A DNA stretch of 9,317 bases, from positions 1-9,317 of the forward strand of contig JABZJR010000021.1 of assembly GCA_015257705.1 (NCBI GenBank). Direction: 5' to 3'. The stretch comes from Nanosynbacter sp. (GTDB lineage: Bacteria; Patescibacteriota; Saccharimonadia; Saccharimonadales; Saccharimonadaceae). The notes below the pieces were generated by a model that worked only from the letters and a program-made list of their open reading frames with translations, was not told where the DNA came from and searched no databases. Made by a program: the position numbers and the translations under genes. How positions within the stretch are numbered: position 1 is the stretch's first letter; every line of letters starts with the position of its first letter. Positions 1-5,793 of this stretch are shown here, in pieces.

Positions 1-239
1 CCTCTATGACATTCGGTAAAGCCAGCACGACGACGAATCCTACCGAAAAGATCACACATCTCAACTATAATTCTATTTCTCTTCGTAAAATCTTTATCAC
101 TATAACTATTCGCATCAGGAACAAAATCTTCGCCTAAATAGTCCAACGGCACAACATTACCGTCCGAATCAACAACATCAATAACGCCCGCTCTGTTCGG
201 TCTAGCAAGATCCAACACTTCAGCCGTCTTCAACTCCAT
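1..239 (-). CDS. Hypothetical protein, 5' portion (runs off window start)
   Basis: Reading the minus strand from an ATG at 239 gives 79 codons without a stop up to the window edge, so this is the N-terminal part of a longer gene. The visible protein begins MELKTAEVLDLARPNRAG, contains an acidic stretch with a DSDGNVVPLDYLGEDF segment (about residues 24-39), and then a basic segment with FGRIRRRAGF (about residues 65-74). I see no signal peptide or membrane segment and do not recognise the family. The start is supported by a very good promoter directly upstream, whose -10 box ends 9 nt before the ATG. No Shine-Dalgarno sequence is present, so the mRNA is probably leaderless or nearly so. The following bases and the C-terminal domains, which would decide the function, lie outside the window. 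Confidence 0.72.
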   Translation of the reverse strand, partial: MELKTAEVLDLARPNRAGVIDVVDSDGNVVPLDYLGEDFVPDANSYSDKDFTKRNRIIVEMCDLFGRIRRRAGFTECHR

Positions 240-248
240 ACGGTAGCT

Positions 249-277
249 ATTATACCACAATATCCACAAATAATCAA
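249..277 (-). promoter_or_regulatory. Sigma70-type promoter of the partial gene at 239
   Basis: On the minus strand, TTGATT (277-272), a 17-bp spacer and TATAAT (254-249) form a near-consensus promoter. A TGG just before the -10 box gives an extended -10 (TGnTATAAT). The box ends 9 nt before the ATG at 239, placing the transcription start at or within a few bases of the start codon. Confidence 0.75.
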
Positions 278-284
278 CCCCAAC

Positions 285-315
285 AAAAAACTCCCCTGCT
301 TTCTACAGAGGAGTT
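285..315 (-). terminator. Intrinsic terminator downstream of the 68-aa gene
   Basis: Bases 289-298 and 306-315 can pair as AACTCC/GGAGTT plus CTG/CAG with one C-A mismatch and a 7-nt loop. Read on the minus strand, the stem is followed by a run of six T (290-285). This is the layout of a rho-independent terminator, ending the transcript that reads leftwards from the gene at 377-583. It also insulates the next promoter at 249-277. Confidence 0.75.
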
Positions 316-328
316 ATGGCACCTGTTT

Positions 329-353
329 GTTTGGTTATACTATATCACCAAAC
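329..353. repeat. Inverted repeat GTTTGGT/ACCAAAC in the 3' region
   Basis: Seven bases at 329-335 are perfectly complementary to 347-353, around an 11-nt AT-rich centre. The centre carries -10-like elements on both strands: TATAGT preceded by TGA on the minus strand (344-339), and TATACT on the plus strand (336-341). It could be an RNA hairpin in the 3' untranslated region of the 68-aa gene, or an operator-like site over a small promoter. The gene-free stretch 240-376 otherwise holds only the terminator and the promoter listed here. Confidence 0.4.
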
Positions 354-376
354 ACGCTTATGGCGCAAGCAAAGGA

Positions 377-583
377 CTATTTTTTCTTAGAAATTGTCAA
401 AAAGCCGTTGCGTGGGTTTTCTTTCACAATACGATCTTCTGGTAGATCACATGGTGTACCCTTTTCATTCTTCTCAACCTTAGCAAAGAAGTAAATAGTT
501 TGAGTCTTGCCGCCGCGCAAAGTTACGTCAGTCTTGTGCAAGTAATATGTGATGCCCTTTGAGTTGGTATGTTTATAAGCCAT
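377..583 (-). CDS. Small conserved hypothetical protein, 68 aa (CPR-type)
   Basis: A soluble, basic 68-residue protein starting MAYKHTNSKGITYYLHKTDV and ending in TISKKK. It has the look of a compact beta fold: a YYLH strand (residues 13-16), a basic LRGGKTQTIYFFAK segment (22-35) and a C-terminal ENPRNGFLTI segment. From memory this resembles a family of very short proteins widespread in CPR genomes; its function is unknown to me and no catalytic motif is visible. The start is firm: a full AGGAGGT Shine-Dalgarno sequence lies at 600-594, 10 nt before the ATG, the strongest in the window. The gene has its own TTGACA element upstream and an intrinsic terminator downstream, so it is probably a monocistronic, well-expressed unit. 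Confidence 0.8.
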   Translation of the reverse strand: MAYKHTNSKGITYYLHKTDVTLRGGKTQTIYFFAKVEKNEKGTPCDLPEDRIVKENPRNGFLTISKKK

Positions 584-615
584 TTGGTTATATACCTCCT
601 ATTAATGATATACCT

Positions 616-637
616 ATATAGATTACTATCTCTATAT
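616..637. repeat. Inverted repeat ATATAGA/TCTATAT in the promoter of the 68-aa gene
   Basis: Bases 616-622 and 631-637 are perfect inverted copies separated by 8 bp. The repeat lies just downstream of the TTGACA element and overlaps the likely -10 position, where a repressor site would be expected. It is AT-rich and short, so chance is possible. Confidence 0.35.
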
Positions 638-649
638 CACCCCTGTCAA
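620..649 (-). promoter_or_regulatory. Probable promoter of the 68-aa gene
   Basis: On the minus strand a consensus -35 TTGACA lies at 649-644, immediately after the stop codon of the upstream gene. The best -10 at an acceptable distance is the weak TAATCT (625-620, 18-bp spacer). The -35 is convincing and the -10 assignment is uncertain. A leader of about 30 nt would carry the AGGAGGT ribosome binding site. Confidence 0.5.
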
Positions 650-650
650 G

Positions 651-1316
651 CTAAAAAAGCTTATTTCGTCGCCTAAGCATCAACTTTAACATCCCCAGAA
701 CAACCAACCTCATTACGATAATCATGGCAATAAATATCGTCACTAGCAAAGACCACCCCGCGTAATCAGCTGACCATATCGGTGAAACGAAGGTATGATA
801 ATATGGCTCGGTTGAAGGTGCTTCAAACTGCAAGTTAGTGGCTTTCGCGGCAGGATATTTCGCCCACTCCTCATTAATACAATTGATATACCTCGGATCC
901 GCCTGTGTCGTAAATCGGCCGTAACCGCCTTGCTGCGCCCTAGCATCACAGACAGCCCTAACTTTCGACACAGTATCATTGTTAGACTGATTTTTTATCT
1001 CTTCTTCAAACTCTTTCAGCTTCCGGTCATACATTTGTTTATATGTATGATCCAGCGCAATCTTCCCCGGATCAGCGTTCATATGTGTAGATACATAACG
1101 CTGCAAATCGTATAGTCGCTGCTGAAGATTGACTATATCTCCAGCCTTATCTGCATTTTCTACAGATTCTCGTCGCTCGACCATACCAACATTATTCAAT
1201 CTCAAAAAAGTTGCCGAAATAAAACCAGACATAATCAATAAAACCACCAACTGCCAAGTCTTAATCTGACTGAGCTGCTTAATTCTGAACTTGGTTTTCT
1301 TCTTATTTATAGCCAT
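651..1316 (-). CDS. Hypothetical envelope protein with two membrane segments, 221 aa
   Basis: The protein has a basic N-terminus (MAINKKKTKFRIK), a first membrane helix at about 21-38 and a second at about 187-210, followed by the positive tail LRRRNKLF. The positive ends put both termini in the cytoplasm and the 150-residue middle outside. That middle region is charged and largely helical (about 55-120 could form a coiled coil) and has two cysteines, C123 and C146, in CDARAQQGGYGRF...YINC, which could form a disulfide. I do not recognise the family. No enzyme motif is visible, so a structural or surface role is only an inference. The ATG at 1316 follows a weak ribosome site (GTGGTGGG). A -10 box TATACT lies 23 nt upstream. 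The gene is divergent from murC across an 84-bp intergenic region. Confidence 0.8.
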   Translation of the reverse strand: MAINKKKTKFRIKQLSQIKTWQLVVLLIMSGFISATFLRLNNVGMVERRESVENADKAGDIVNLQQRLYDLQRYVSTHMNADPGKIALDHTYKQMYDRKLKEFEEEIKNQSNNDTVSKVRAVCDARAQQGGYGRFTTQADPRYINCINEEWAKYPAAKATNLQFEAPSTEPYYHTFVSPIWSADYAGWSLLVTIFIAMIIVMRLVVLGMLKLMLRRRNKLF

Positions 1317-1339
1317 CCCACCACTTTCTCTATGGTTTT

Positions 1340-1368
1340 AGTATAGCAAATTATCCCAATGACGTGAA
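1340..1368 (-). promoter_or_regulatory. Promoter of the 221-aa membrane protein gene
   Basis: On the minus strand, TATACT (1345-1340) is preceded at 17 bp by TTCACG (1368-1363), a weak -35. The predicted transcription start leaves a leader of about 16 nt before the ATG at 1316. Confidence 0.5.
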
Positions 1369-1371
1369 TAT

Positions 1372-1390
1372 TACTACCGCTGCGGTGGTA
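1372..1390. repeat. Near-perfect palindrome between divergent promoters upstream of murC
   Basis: TACTACCGC (1372-1380) and GCGGTGGTA (1382-1390) are inverted copies matching at 8 of 9 positions around a single T. The palindrome occupies the spacer and the first bases of the -10 box of the murC promoter, and lies just upstream of the divergent promoter. This is the position expected of a repressor-binding site. It is also GC-rich compared with its surroundings. Confidence 0.5.
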
Positions 1391-1394
1391 TAAT
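1386..1394 (+). promoter_or_regulatory. Extended -10 promoter of murC
   Basis: TGGTATAAT (1386-1394) is a consensus extended -10 element. No good -35 is seen 16-18 bp upstream, which extended -10 promoters can tolerate. The box ends 6 nt before the murC ATG, so the transcript should start at the A of the start codon. Confidence 0.7.
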
Positions 1395-1400
1395 ATTTGT

Positions 1401-2651
1401 ATGCGAATTTATTTTTCAGGAATTGGCGGCGTTGCCATCGGACCGCTGAGCAGAATTGCCTTAGGGGTCGGGTATGGTGTTTGCGGCTCCGACAAATCAC
1501 CAAGTCTTATCACAAACGAATTAGAGTCAGCCGGAATTCCTATTTCTTTTGACCAATCTGGCGCGTTCTTGCAATCAGAGCACGATAAATCACCATTTGA
1601 TTGGTTTATTTACACCGCTGCTTTACCAGAAAATCACCCAGAATTAGTCTTGGCGCGAAAACTAGGCATAAAAACCAGCAAGCGCGACGAATTGCTGGCG
1701 CAAATAATCGCCGATAAAAACCTGAAACTTATCGCGGTCGCTGGTACCCACGGAAAAACCACAACAACGAGCATGCTAGTCTGGGCAATGGAGCAATTGC
1801 AAATTCCTGTCAGCTATTCAGTAGGTTCGACTTTAAGCTTCGGACCAAGTGGAACATTCGATAAAAATAGCCAATTTTTCGTATACGAATGTGATGAATT
1901 TGACCGCAACTTTTTGCATTTTTCTCCAGAAATCAGCCTTATCACATCTGTTGACTACGACCATCCAGACACATATCCAACAAAAGAATCTTACTTAGAT
2001 GCTTTCCGTGAATTCGGTGAAAAATCTAAAAAAGTTATCGCGTGGCAAGAAAATTCTGCCATATTTGATGAGAAAAATCTAACAATCTTGCACGATTCCA
2101 ATAAAAATATCGCTCTGCCCGGCGAGCATAACCGAAAGAACGCTACTTTGGTGATTGAAGCTTTGAAACATATGGGAGTGGACGCGGAGGAGTCAGAAAT
2201 ATACCAAGCAATAAACTCCTTCCCCGGATCAGGACGACGTTTTGAAGAGCTCGCCGAAAATCTATACTCTGACTATGGACATCACCCAGTTGAAATTCAA
2301 GCGACACTACAGATGGCTAAGGAGTTGTCAAACGATGTAGTTCTGGTTTATCAGCCACACCAAAATGTTCGCCAGCACGAAATAATAGACCAATACACTG
2401 ACAATATTTTCCATGATGCCAATGAAATTTACTGGCTGCCGACTTACTTAACGAGGGAGAATCCAGATTTGCCAACCTTGACGCCACAACAACTTGCCAA
2501 AAATATCGACAAAGAAAAAGTTCATTTTGCCGAATTAGATGACAGTTTATGGCAAGAAATAACCGCAGCAAGGAACTCTGGAAAACTCATCCTGTGTATG
2601 GGCGCTGGCACAATCGACGGATGGATTCGCGAGCAATTAGCTAAAAATTAG
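1401..2651 (+). CDS. murC: UDP-N-acetylmuramate--L-alanine ligase (MurC)
   Basis: MurC adds L-alanine to UDP-N-acetylmuramic acid using ATP, the first step of the peptidoglycan stem peptide, in the cytoplasm. All three Mur ligase domains are present. The N-terminal nucleotide-sugar domain begins with FSGIGG (5-10). The central ATPase domain has the P-loop AGTHGKTTTT (114-123), ECDEFDR (163-169), DHPDTY (187-192) and LPGEHNRKN (239-247). The C-terminal domain has GSGRRFE (276-282), DYGHHPVEI (291-299) and GAGTID (401-406). At 416 aa it is shorter than the typical 450-490. The usual QPHRYSRT motif reads QPHQNVRQ (318-325), a divergence worth noting. The related recycling ligase Mpl is less likely because GxxRRFE and DYGHHP are MurC-like. 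There is no Shine-Dalgarno sequence and the mRNA is probably leaderless. Its stop overlaps the stop of the convergent MazG-like gene by 4 bp. Confidence 0.93.
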   Translation: MRIYFSGIGGVAIGPLSRIALGVGYGVCGSDKSPSLITNELESAGIPISFDQSGAFLQSEHDKSPFDWFIYTAALPENHPELVLARKLGIKTSKRDELLAQIIADKNLKLIAVAGTHGKTTTTSMLVWAMEQLQIPVSYSVGSTLSFGPSGTFDKNSQFFVYECDEFDRNFLHFSPEISLITSVDYDHPDTYPTKESYLDAFREFGEKSKKVIAWQENSAIFDEKNLTILHDSNKNIALPGEHNRKNATLVIEALKHMGVDAEESEIYQAINSFPGSGRRFEELAENLYSDYGHHPVEIQATLQMAKELSNDVVLVYQPHQNVRQHEIIDQYTDNIFHDANEIYWLPTYLTRENPDLPTLTPQQLAKNIDKEKVHFAELDDSLWQEITAARNSGKLILCMGAGTIDGWIREQLAKN

Positions 2652-2995
2652 CGATCATCGCCGCTGCCGTGAATCTTCCCTCGACTCTGGCGGCTAAGCA
2701 GTTTATCATTATTTCTGCGAGCCACTTCCTCTAAACTACAACCAAGCAAATGCGCTATAGAATTGACATACCATAACACATCACCGAGCTCTTTTACTAT
2801 TGCGTCACGGTCTTCATCTGAAATTTCCCCATTTTTATCACGCAGGATTTTCTTAAACTTCTCCACGACTTCACCAGATTCGCCACTTAATCCCAATATC
2901 TGCGCCATCAACCTCGCGTCAACATCACCATATTTATGAGAATCTTTATCTGTTAAAGTAGAAATTGCTTTCGTTGAATAATCGTTAAATTGCAT
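2648..2995 (-). CDS. MazG-like nucleoside triphosphate pyrophosphohydrolase
   Basis: A 115-residue all-alpha protein of the MazG/NTP-PPase superfamily, which hydrolyses nucleoside triphosphates to monophosphate and pyrophosphate and commonly cleans up abnormal nucleotides. The metal-binding motif is clear: E39-S-G-E42 in GLSGESGEVVEK and E69-L-G-D72 in KELGDVLWYV, the ExxE...ExxD pattern. The C-terminal RGKIHGSGDDR resembles the ending of the short MazG-like subfamily seen in bacteria and phages. The substrate cannot be told from sequence. It follows trmB by 17 nt on the same strand and has an AAAGGA ribosome site 5 nt before the ATG, so it is the second gene of a trmB operon. It is not full-length two-domain MazG. 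Confidence 0.9.
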   Translation of the reverse strand: MQFNDYSTKAISTLTDKDSHKYGDVDARLMAQILGLSGESGEVVEKFKKILRDKNGEISDEDRDAIVKELGDVLWYVNSIAHLLGCSLEEVARRNNDKLLSRQSRGKIHGSGDDR

Positions 2996-3012
2996 AATAT
3001 TCCTTTCATTTA

Positions 3013-3654
3013 TTAGCGGGTAGTTCTTACGAAATTAATAGTTTTTCCTTCACCAATCCACCTTTGTTCGTACGTCGTCATTATTTTATATTCGTCACTT
3101 AGCGCGGATTCATGAAGATCAAAACTCAACTCTTTAATTTGCCATTTTTCTGCCACCAATTGCTCCAAGCTCCAGCAGAAAAAATTGTGGTCGTCGTGTT
3201 TGATTAATAAAGATCCGTCCGATTTTAGCAATGAAGAATACTTCTTCAAAAAATTAGGATGAGTCAAGCGACGCCCAGCGCTATGCTTCCTTGGGAATGG
3301 ATCAGGAAATGTTACCCAAATTTGCTCCAAAGAATTCTGCTCCACTAATTGGTCTATTTGATCAGCCCGCGCTCGAACAAAAAACACATTCTCCGGCCCT
3401 TTTTCTTCAGCAATTTTCGCACCCTTCTGCAATCGATCGCCTTTCACGTCAATTGCTAAAAACGTCTTTTCAGGATGGCGCAATGCAAGCTCCACACTGA
3501 ATAGTCCAGTTCCAGCACCGATTTCCAAACAATCTACTTCCTGCTTTGCCCACTCGTCAAATTCAAAGCATAGAGGTGAATTGTGGAATAAAGCGAATTT
3601 ATACTTCTTACGTTTTCTGGTGATAATAAATTGATTCGGATCGACAAAACTCAT
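3013..3654 (-). CDS. trmB: tRNA (guanine-N7-)-methyltransferase (TrmB)
   Basis: TrmB uses S-adenosylmethionine to make 7-methylguanosine at position 46 in the variable loop of tRNAs. The 213-aa protein has the Rossmann-type SAM-binding motif LEIGAGTGLF (43-52) with the acidic residue D69 in FLAIDVKGDR. It also has the family signature FPDPFPRKH (116-124) followed by RRLTHPNFL (128-136), and the C-terminal TTYEQRW (193-199) matching the family's T-x-Y-E region. Length is normal for bacterial TrmB. The ATG at 3654 has no Shine-Dalgarno sequence; a TATAAT box ends 7 nt upstream, so the transcript is probably leaderless. It is the first gene of an operon with the MazG-like gene and is divergent from mscS across only 24 bp. 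Confidence 0.93.
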   Translation of the reverse strand: MSFVDPNQFIITRKRKKYKFALFHNSPLCFEFDEWAKQEVDCLEIGAGTGLFSVELALRHPEKTFLAIDVKGDRLQKGAKIAEEKGPENVFFVRARADQIDQLVEQNSLEQIWVTFPDPFPRKHSAGRRLTHPNFLKKYSSLLKSDGSLLIKHDDHNFFCWSLEQLVAEKWQIKELSFDLHESALSDEYKIMTTYEQRWIGEGKTINFVRTTR

Positions 3655-3669
3655 ATTTTCTATTATACT
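3641..3669 (+). promoter_or_regulatory. Promoter of mscS, overlapping the start of trmB
   Basis: TCGACA (3641-3646), a 17-bp spacer and TATACT (3664-3669) make a good sigma70-type promoter on the plus strand. Its -35 lies inside the first codons of trmB. The -10 box ends 9 nt before the mscS ATG. Confidence 0.7.
3662..3667 (-). promoter_or_regulatory. -10 element of trmB
   Basis: Consensus TATAAT on the minus strand, ending 7 nt before the trmB ATG. It shares four base pairs with the -10 box of the opposite-strand mscS promoter. I found no convincing -35 on this side. Confidence 0.6.
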
Positions 3670-3678
3670 AAATCAATA

Positions 3679-4581
3679 ATGGATAAGCTTATAAAACAGT
3701 TCTTAGATTCTTCTACGTTAGGTCAATGGCTGTACGGCAACAACCTTGGCTGGCTAATTAGTGAGCGCATTATCGACACAGTTAGCATTATTATCGGCTC
3801 TGTTTTTGTTTATTTTCTGGGGAAATATTTATTATCTTGGACTATCCATTATTCTATACGCTCCACCGCTAAACATCGTTCCTGGCACCGTAAAGACATA
3901 GAAAAGCGCGAAAAAACTCTCATCCAATTAACCCGAAGTTTCTGGCAAATCATAATAATTTTCTATGTAGCCGCAATTGTCGCCAATAAACTATTTCTAT
4001 TTGATTTATCGCCGCTATTCGCTAGTGCTGGTATAATCGGTGTGGCATTAGGATTTGGCGCTCAATCGCTCGTTAAAGACTTCTTATCTGGTATTTTCAT
4101 CATCGCTGAAAATCAATATCGTGTTGGCGATGTTGTTGACGTAATGGGAGCCGCTGGAACCGTCGAGAGAGTCGGCACTCGCACTACTGTTATACGAGAT
4201 TCTGAGGGCAATGTTCATTATGTTCCAAATGGTACGATCCAGCACGTTATCAATAAAACTATGGGCTATAGTATGTCGCGCTTTAGCATTTATATCGACC
4301 CAAGTTCTGACATTTCTGCAGTTACAGACATCATTAACGCTACTGGCCAAGAATTGGCTAAAGAAAAGGCTTGGCAAAAGAAAATTATCGATCCGCCTAA
4401 ATTCGTTTCCGTTGGTGATATTACTGGACGAGGAACAGAATTGATTATTGCCGGAAAAACTCAGCCATCCGATCAGTGGTCTGTTACCTCTGAAATGCGA
4501 CATCGATTGCTACAAAACTTTGATCGCGAAGGAGTTCTTCTGGCGACTCTGCCGACCCCAACCTCAATAACCAGAAGATAA
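3679..4581 (+). CDS. MscS-family small-conductance mechanosensitive channel
   Basis: MscS channels open under membrane tension and release solutes during osmotic downshock. This 300-aa protein has membrane segments at about 31-53, 88-104 and 112-143. The pore-lining signature is clear: ASAGIIGVALGFGAQSLVKD (115-134), then FLSGIFIIAENQYRVGDVV. The cytoplasmic beta domain follows, with GTVERVGTRTTVIRDSEG (160-177) and YVPNG (181-185). The C-terminal alpha-beta domain ends in LLATLPTPTS, the counterpart of the usual FPxP ending. Length is close to E. coli MscS (286 aa). I chose the ATG at 3679 rather than a start 16 codons earlier because the earlier one would lie upstream of the promoter -10 and inside trmB on the other strand. 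No Shine-Dalgarno sequence is present. Its stop is 3 bp from the stop of the convergent gene. Confidence 0.92.
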   Translation: MDKLIKQFLDSSTLGQWLYGNNLGWLISERIIDTVSIIIGSVFVYFLGKYLLSWTIHYSIRSTAKHRSWHRKDIEKREKTLIQLTRSFWQIIIIFYVAAIVANKLFLFDLSPLFASAGIIGVALGFGAQSLVKDFLSGIFIIAENQYRVGDVVDVMGAAGTVERVGTRTTVIRDSEGNVHYVPNGTIQHVINKTMGYSMSRFSIYIDPSSDISAVTDIINATGQELAKEKAWQKKIIDPPKFVSVGDITGRGTELIIAGKTQPSDQWSVTSEMRHRLLQNFDREGVLLATLPTPTSITRR

Positions 4582-4584
4582 AGA

Positions 4585-4929
4585 TTAATTATTAGACAAA
4601 CCTAATTCTTTATCGCTCAACACATCATTAGAAAACGCTTTGATTTTATTAACGCTCTCTACTTCTTTATCATAAATTCCCAAAAATTCCTTCAATGTAT
4701 CCTTATTTACTGTGCCTTGCGCGTCAAATTCGTGACTTTTTTCATTCGCATCCTTACTAATTTGCTTGCGGCGAGAAGCGTATTCTGGGCGACTCAAATC
4801 CAATCGATAAGCGTCAGTCTTGTAATACATAAACATCGCGATCGACACCAACACAACTGAGACCGCAATAGTCAGCCCAATAAATGTAGCGAATTTATAA
4901 CTACGAAATAATTCCTTAGCCCTATTCAT
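4585..4929 (-). CDS. Hypothetical single-pass membrane protein, 114 aa
   Basis: A short basic N-terminus (MNRAKELFRSYK) precedes one membrane helix at about 14-36 (FATFIGLTIAVSVVLVSIAM). A charged, helical region of about 78 residues follows and should face outside the cell. There are no cysteines and no recognisable motif, and I do not know the family. The start is well supported: GGAGGT at 4939-4934 lies 4 nt before the ATG, inside the end of the upstream gene. The reading frames overlap by 8 bp, so translation of the two is probably coupled and the products may act together at the cell surface (inference). Confidence 0.77.
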   Translation of the reverse strand: MNRAKELFRSYKFATFIGLTIAVSVVLVSIAMFMYYKTDAYRLDLSRPEYASRRKQISKDANEKSHEFDAQGTVNKDTLKEFLGIYDKEVESVNKIKAFSNDVLSDKELGLSNN

Positions 4930-5464
4930 TAGAACCTCCAGACAGCGAATTTTTAATAACTTGCACTTCTTCTTTATATCTCACCAACAATTCATCCAAG
5001 ACCTTCACGTCCTCAGAAAGTTTATTACGAGCCTCGCGAGCGACGGTCAATTTTTTATAATAGTCCGCCACATTATTAGAGCAATTTGCGCGCTGAAGAT
5101 CAGTCATCGCAGTATCGTAATCGTTGTAATTGCTATTAAACTTAAGTCTCGTCGACTCGAATTCATTAGTAATGTTCACCAACTTTGAACTGTCCAGCTT
5201 ATTGATTGCTAATCGACCGTTCAGCCTGGCCATAAGTTTGGTAGAAATAGAATTATATCTTTGTCCAACGTTAACTCTAGTTAGAGCGTCATTGGTGTGG
5301 ATGTTTTTAATAGCAACTCTTACGGAACTACAGTTTCGATCAAGCGTTTTTATAATCTCATAATCAGCCGTAGCATCAACAGACTGAGCCTCAACTGCCC
5401 GTGGCGTCACTAACAAACTAGAAACAATCAAAAAAGACGCGAGATAGAAAGTAACTTTTTTCAT
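4922..5464 (-). CDS. Secreted helical (coiled-coil) protein with signal peptide, 180 aa
   Basis: The N-terminus (MKKVTFYLASFLIVSSLLV) is a typical Sec signal peptide: lysines, a hydrophobic core, then AVEA followed by Q, a good signal peptidase I site. The mature part of about 153 residues is mostly helical with heptad-like stretches near 135-175. It has two cysteines, near residues 45 and 128, that could form a disulfide once exported. I do not recognise the family. A GTG one codon earlier (5467) is possible, but the ATG at 5464 fits better because a GATAAT -10 box ends exactly 7 nt before it, giving a leaderless start without a Shine-Dalgarno sequence. The gene downstream overlaps it by 8 bp and encodes a membrane-anchored extracellular protein. 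Confidence 0.78.
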   Translation of the reverse strand: MKKVTFYLASFLIVSSLLVTPRAVEAQSVDATADYEIIKTLDRNCSSVRVAIKNIHTNDALTRVNVGQRYNSISTKLMARLNGRLAINKLDSSKLVNITNEFESTRLKFNSNYNDYDTAMTDLQRANCSNNVADYYKKLTVAREARNKLSEDVKVLDELLVRYKEEVQVIKNSLSGGSNE

Positions 5465-5471
5465 CACTTAT

Positions 5472-5501
5472 ATTATCTCACGTCTTCTTGAATAGAGTCA
5501 A
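5472..5501 (-). promoter_or_regulatory. Promoter of the secreted-protein gene
   Basis: TTGACT (5501-5496), an 18-bp spacer and GATAAT (5477-5472), with TGA just before the -10 box as an extended element. It starts right after the stop codon of the YtxH-like gene, so the secreted pair can be transcribed independently of the upstream pair. Confidence 0.55.
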
Positions 5502-5504
5502 ATA

Positions 5505-5774
5505 TTACTTGAAACGTTTTTCGACGTTGCCTTTAACGTCTTTTGCGGTTTCTGCTACAGCATCTCCAACTTTCTGAGAACCAGCTTTTAACGAACTTAA
5601 GCTGTCTTTTGCTGCGGCAGTCGCTTTGCAAGCTACCTTTTCAGTGTCGGCTTTCATTTTTATAGCTTTATCCTTCAAGTCTTTCCTTGTTTCCTTGCCG
5701 CTCTTTGGTGCAGTTAAAATTCCAGCTGTAAAACCTGCTGCTACCGCTCCGATAATTGCTAAAACTTTTTTCAT
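5505..5774 (-). CDS. YtxH-like membrane-anchored protein, 89 aa
   Basis: Resembles the YtxH family, small proteins often annotated as general stress or gas-vesicle-like proteins. The hallmark is a glycine-rich membrane helix (VLAIIGAVAAGFTAGILTAP, 4-23) running straight into APKSGKETR (22-30). A lysine-rich amphipathic helical tail with A-x-x-A-K spacing follows. The biochemical role of the family is not established; in Bacillus subtilis ytxH lies with ytxG in a stress-induced operon. A clear AGGAGT ribosome site lies 6 nt before the ATG. It follows the DUF948/YtxG-like gene by 19 nt, matching the ytxG-ytxH order. Length is short to normal for the family. Confidence 0.85.
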   Translation of the reverse strand: MKKVLAIIGAVAAGFTAGILTAPKSGKETRKDLKDKAIKMKADTEKVACKATAAAKDSLSSLKAGSQKVGDAVAETAKDVKGNVEKRFK

Positions 5775-5793
5775 ATATTTACTCCTTTTTTAA

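Noticed and set aside
651..665. AAGCT/AGCTT hairpin near the end of the 221-aa gene as a terminator
   Set aside because: The stem is only five A/T-rich pairs and no T run follows it on the minus strand; it is too weak to call.
743..979. Nested minus-strand open frame inside the 221-aa gene
   Set aside because: It overlaps the real gene in another frame and shows no protein-like composition or start signal.
3631..3678. Sixteen-codon N-terminal extension of mscS
   Set aside because: The earlier ATG lies upstream of the TATACT promoter element and inside trmB; the family's N-terminus fits the ATG at 3679.
4084..4503. Minus-strand open frame of 139 codons inside mscS
   Set aside because: It is opposite the conserved MscS domain, has no motif and no start signal.
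5461..5467. GTG at 5467 as start of the secreted protein
   Set aside because: The ATG at 5464 is one codon away and sits exactly 7 nt after a -10 box, matching the leaderless pattern of other first genes.
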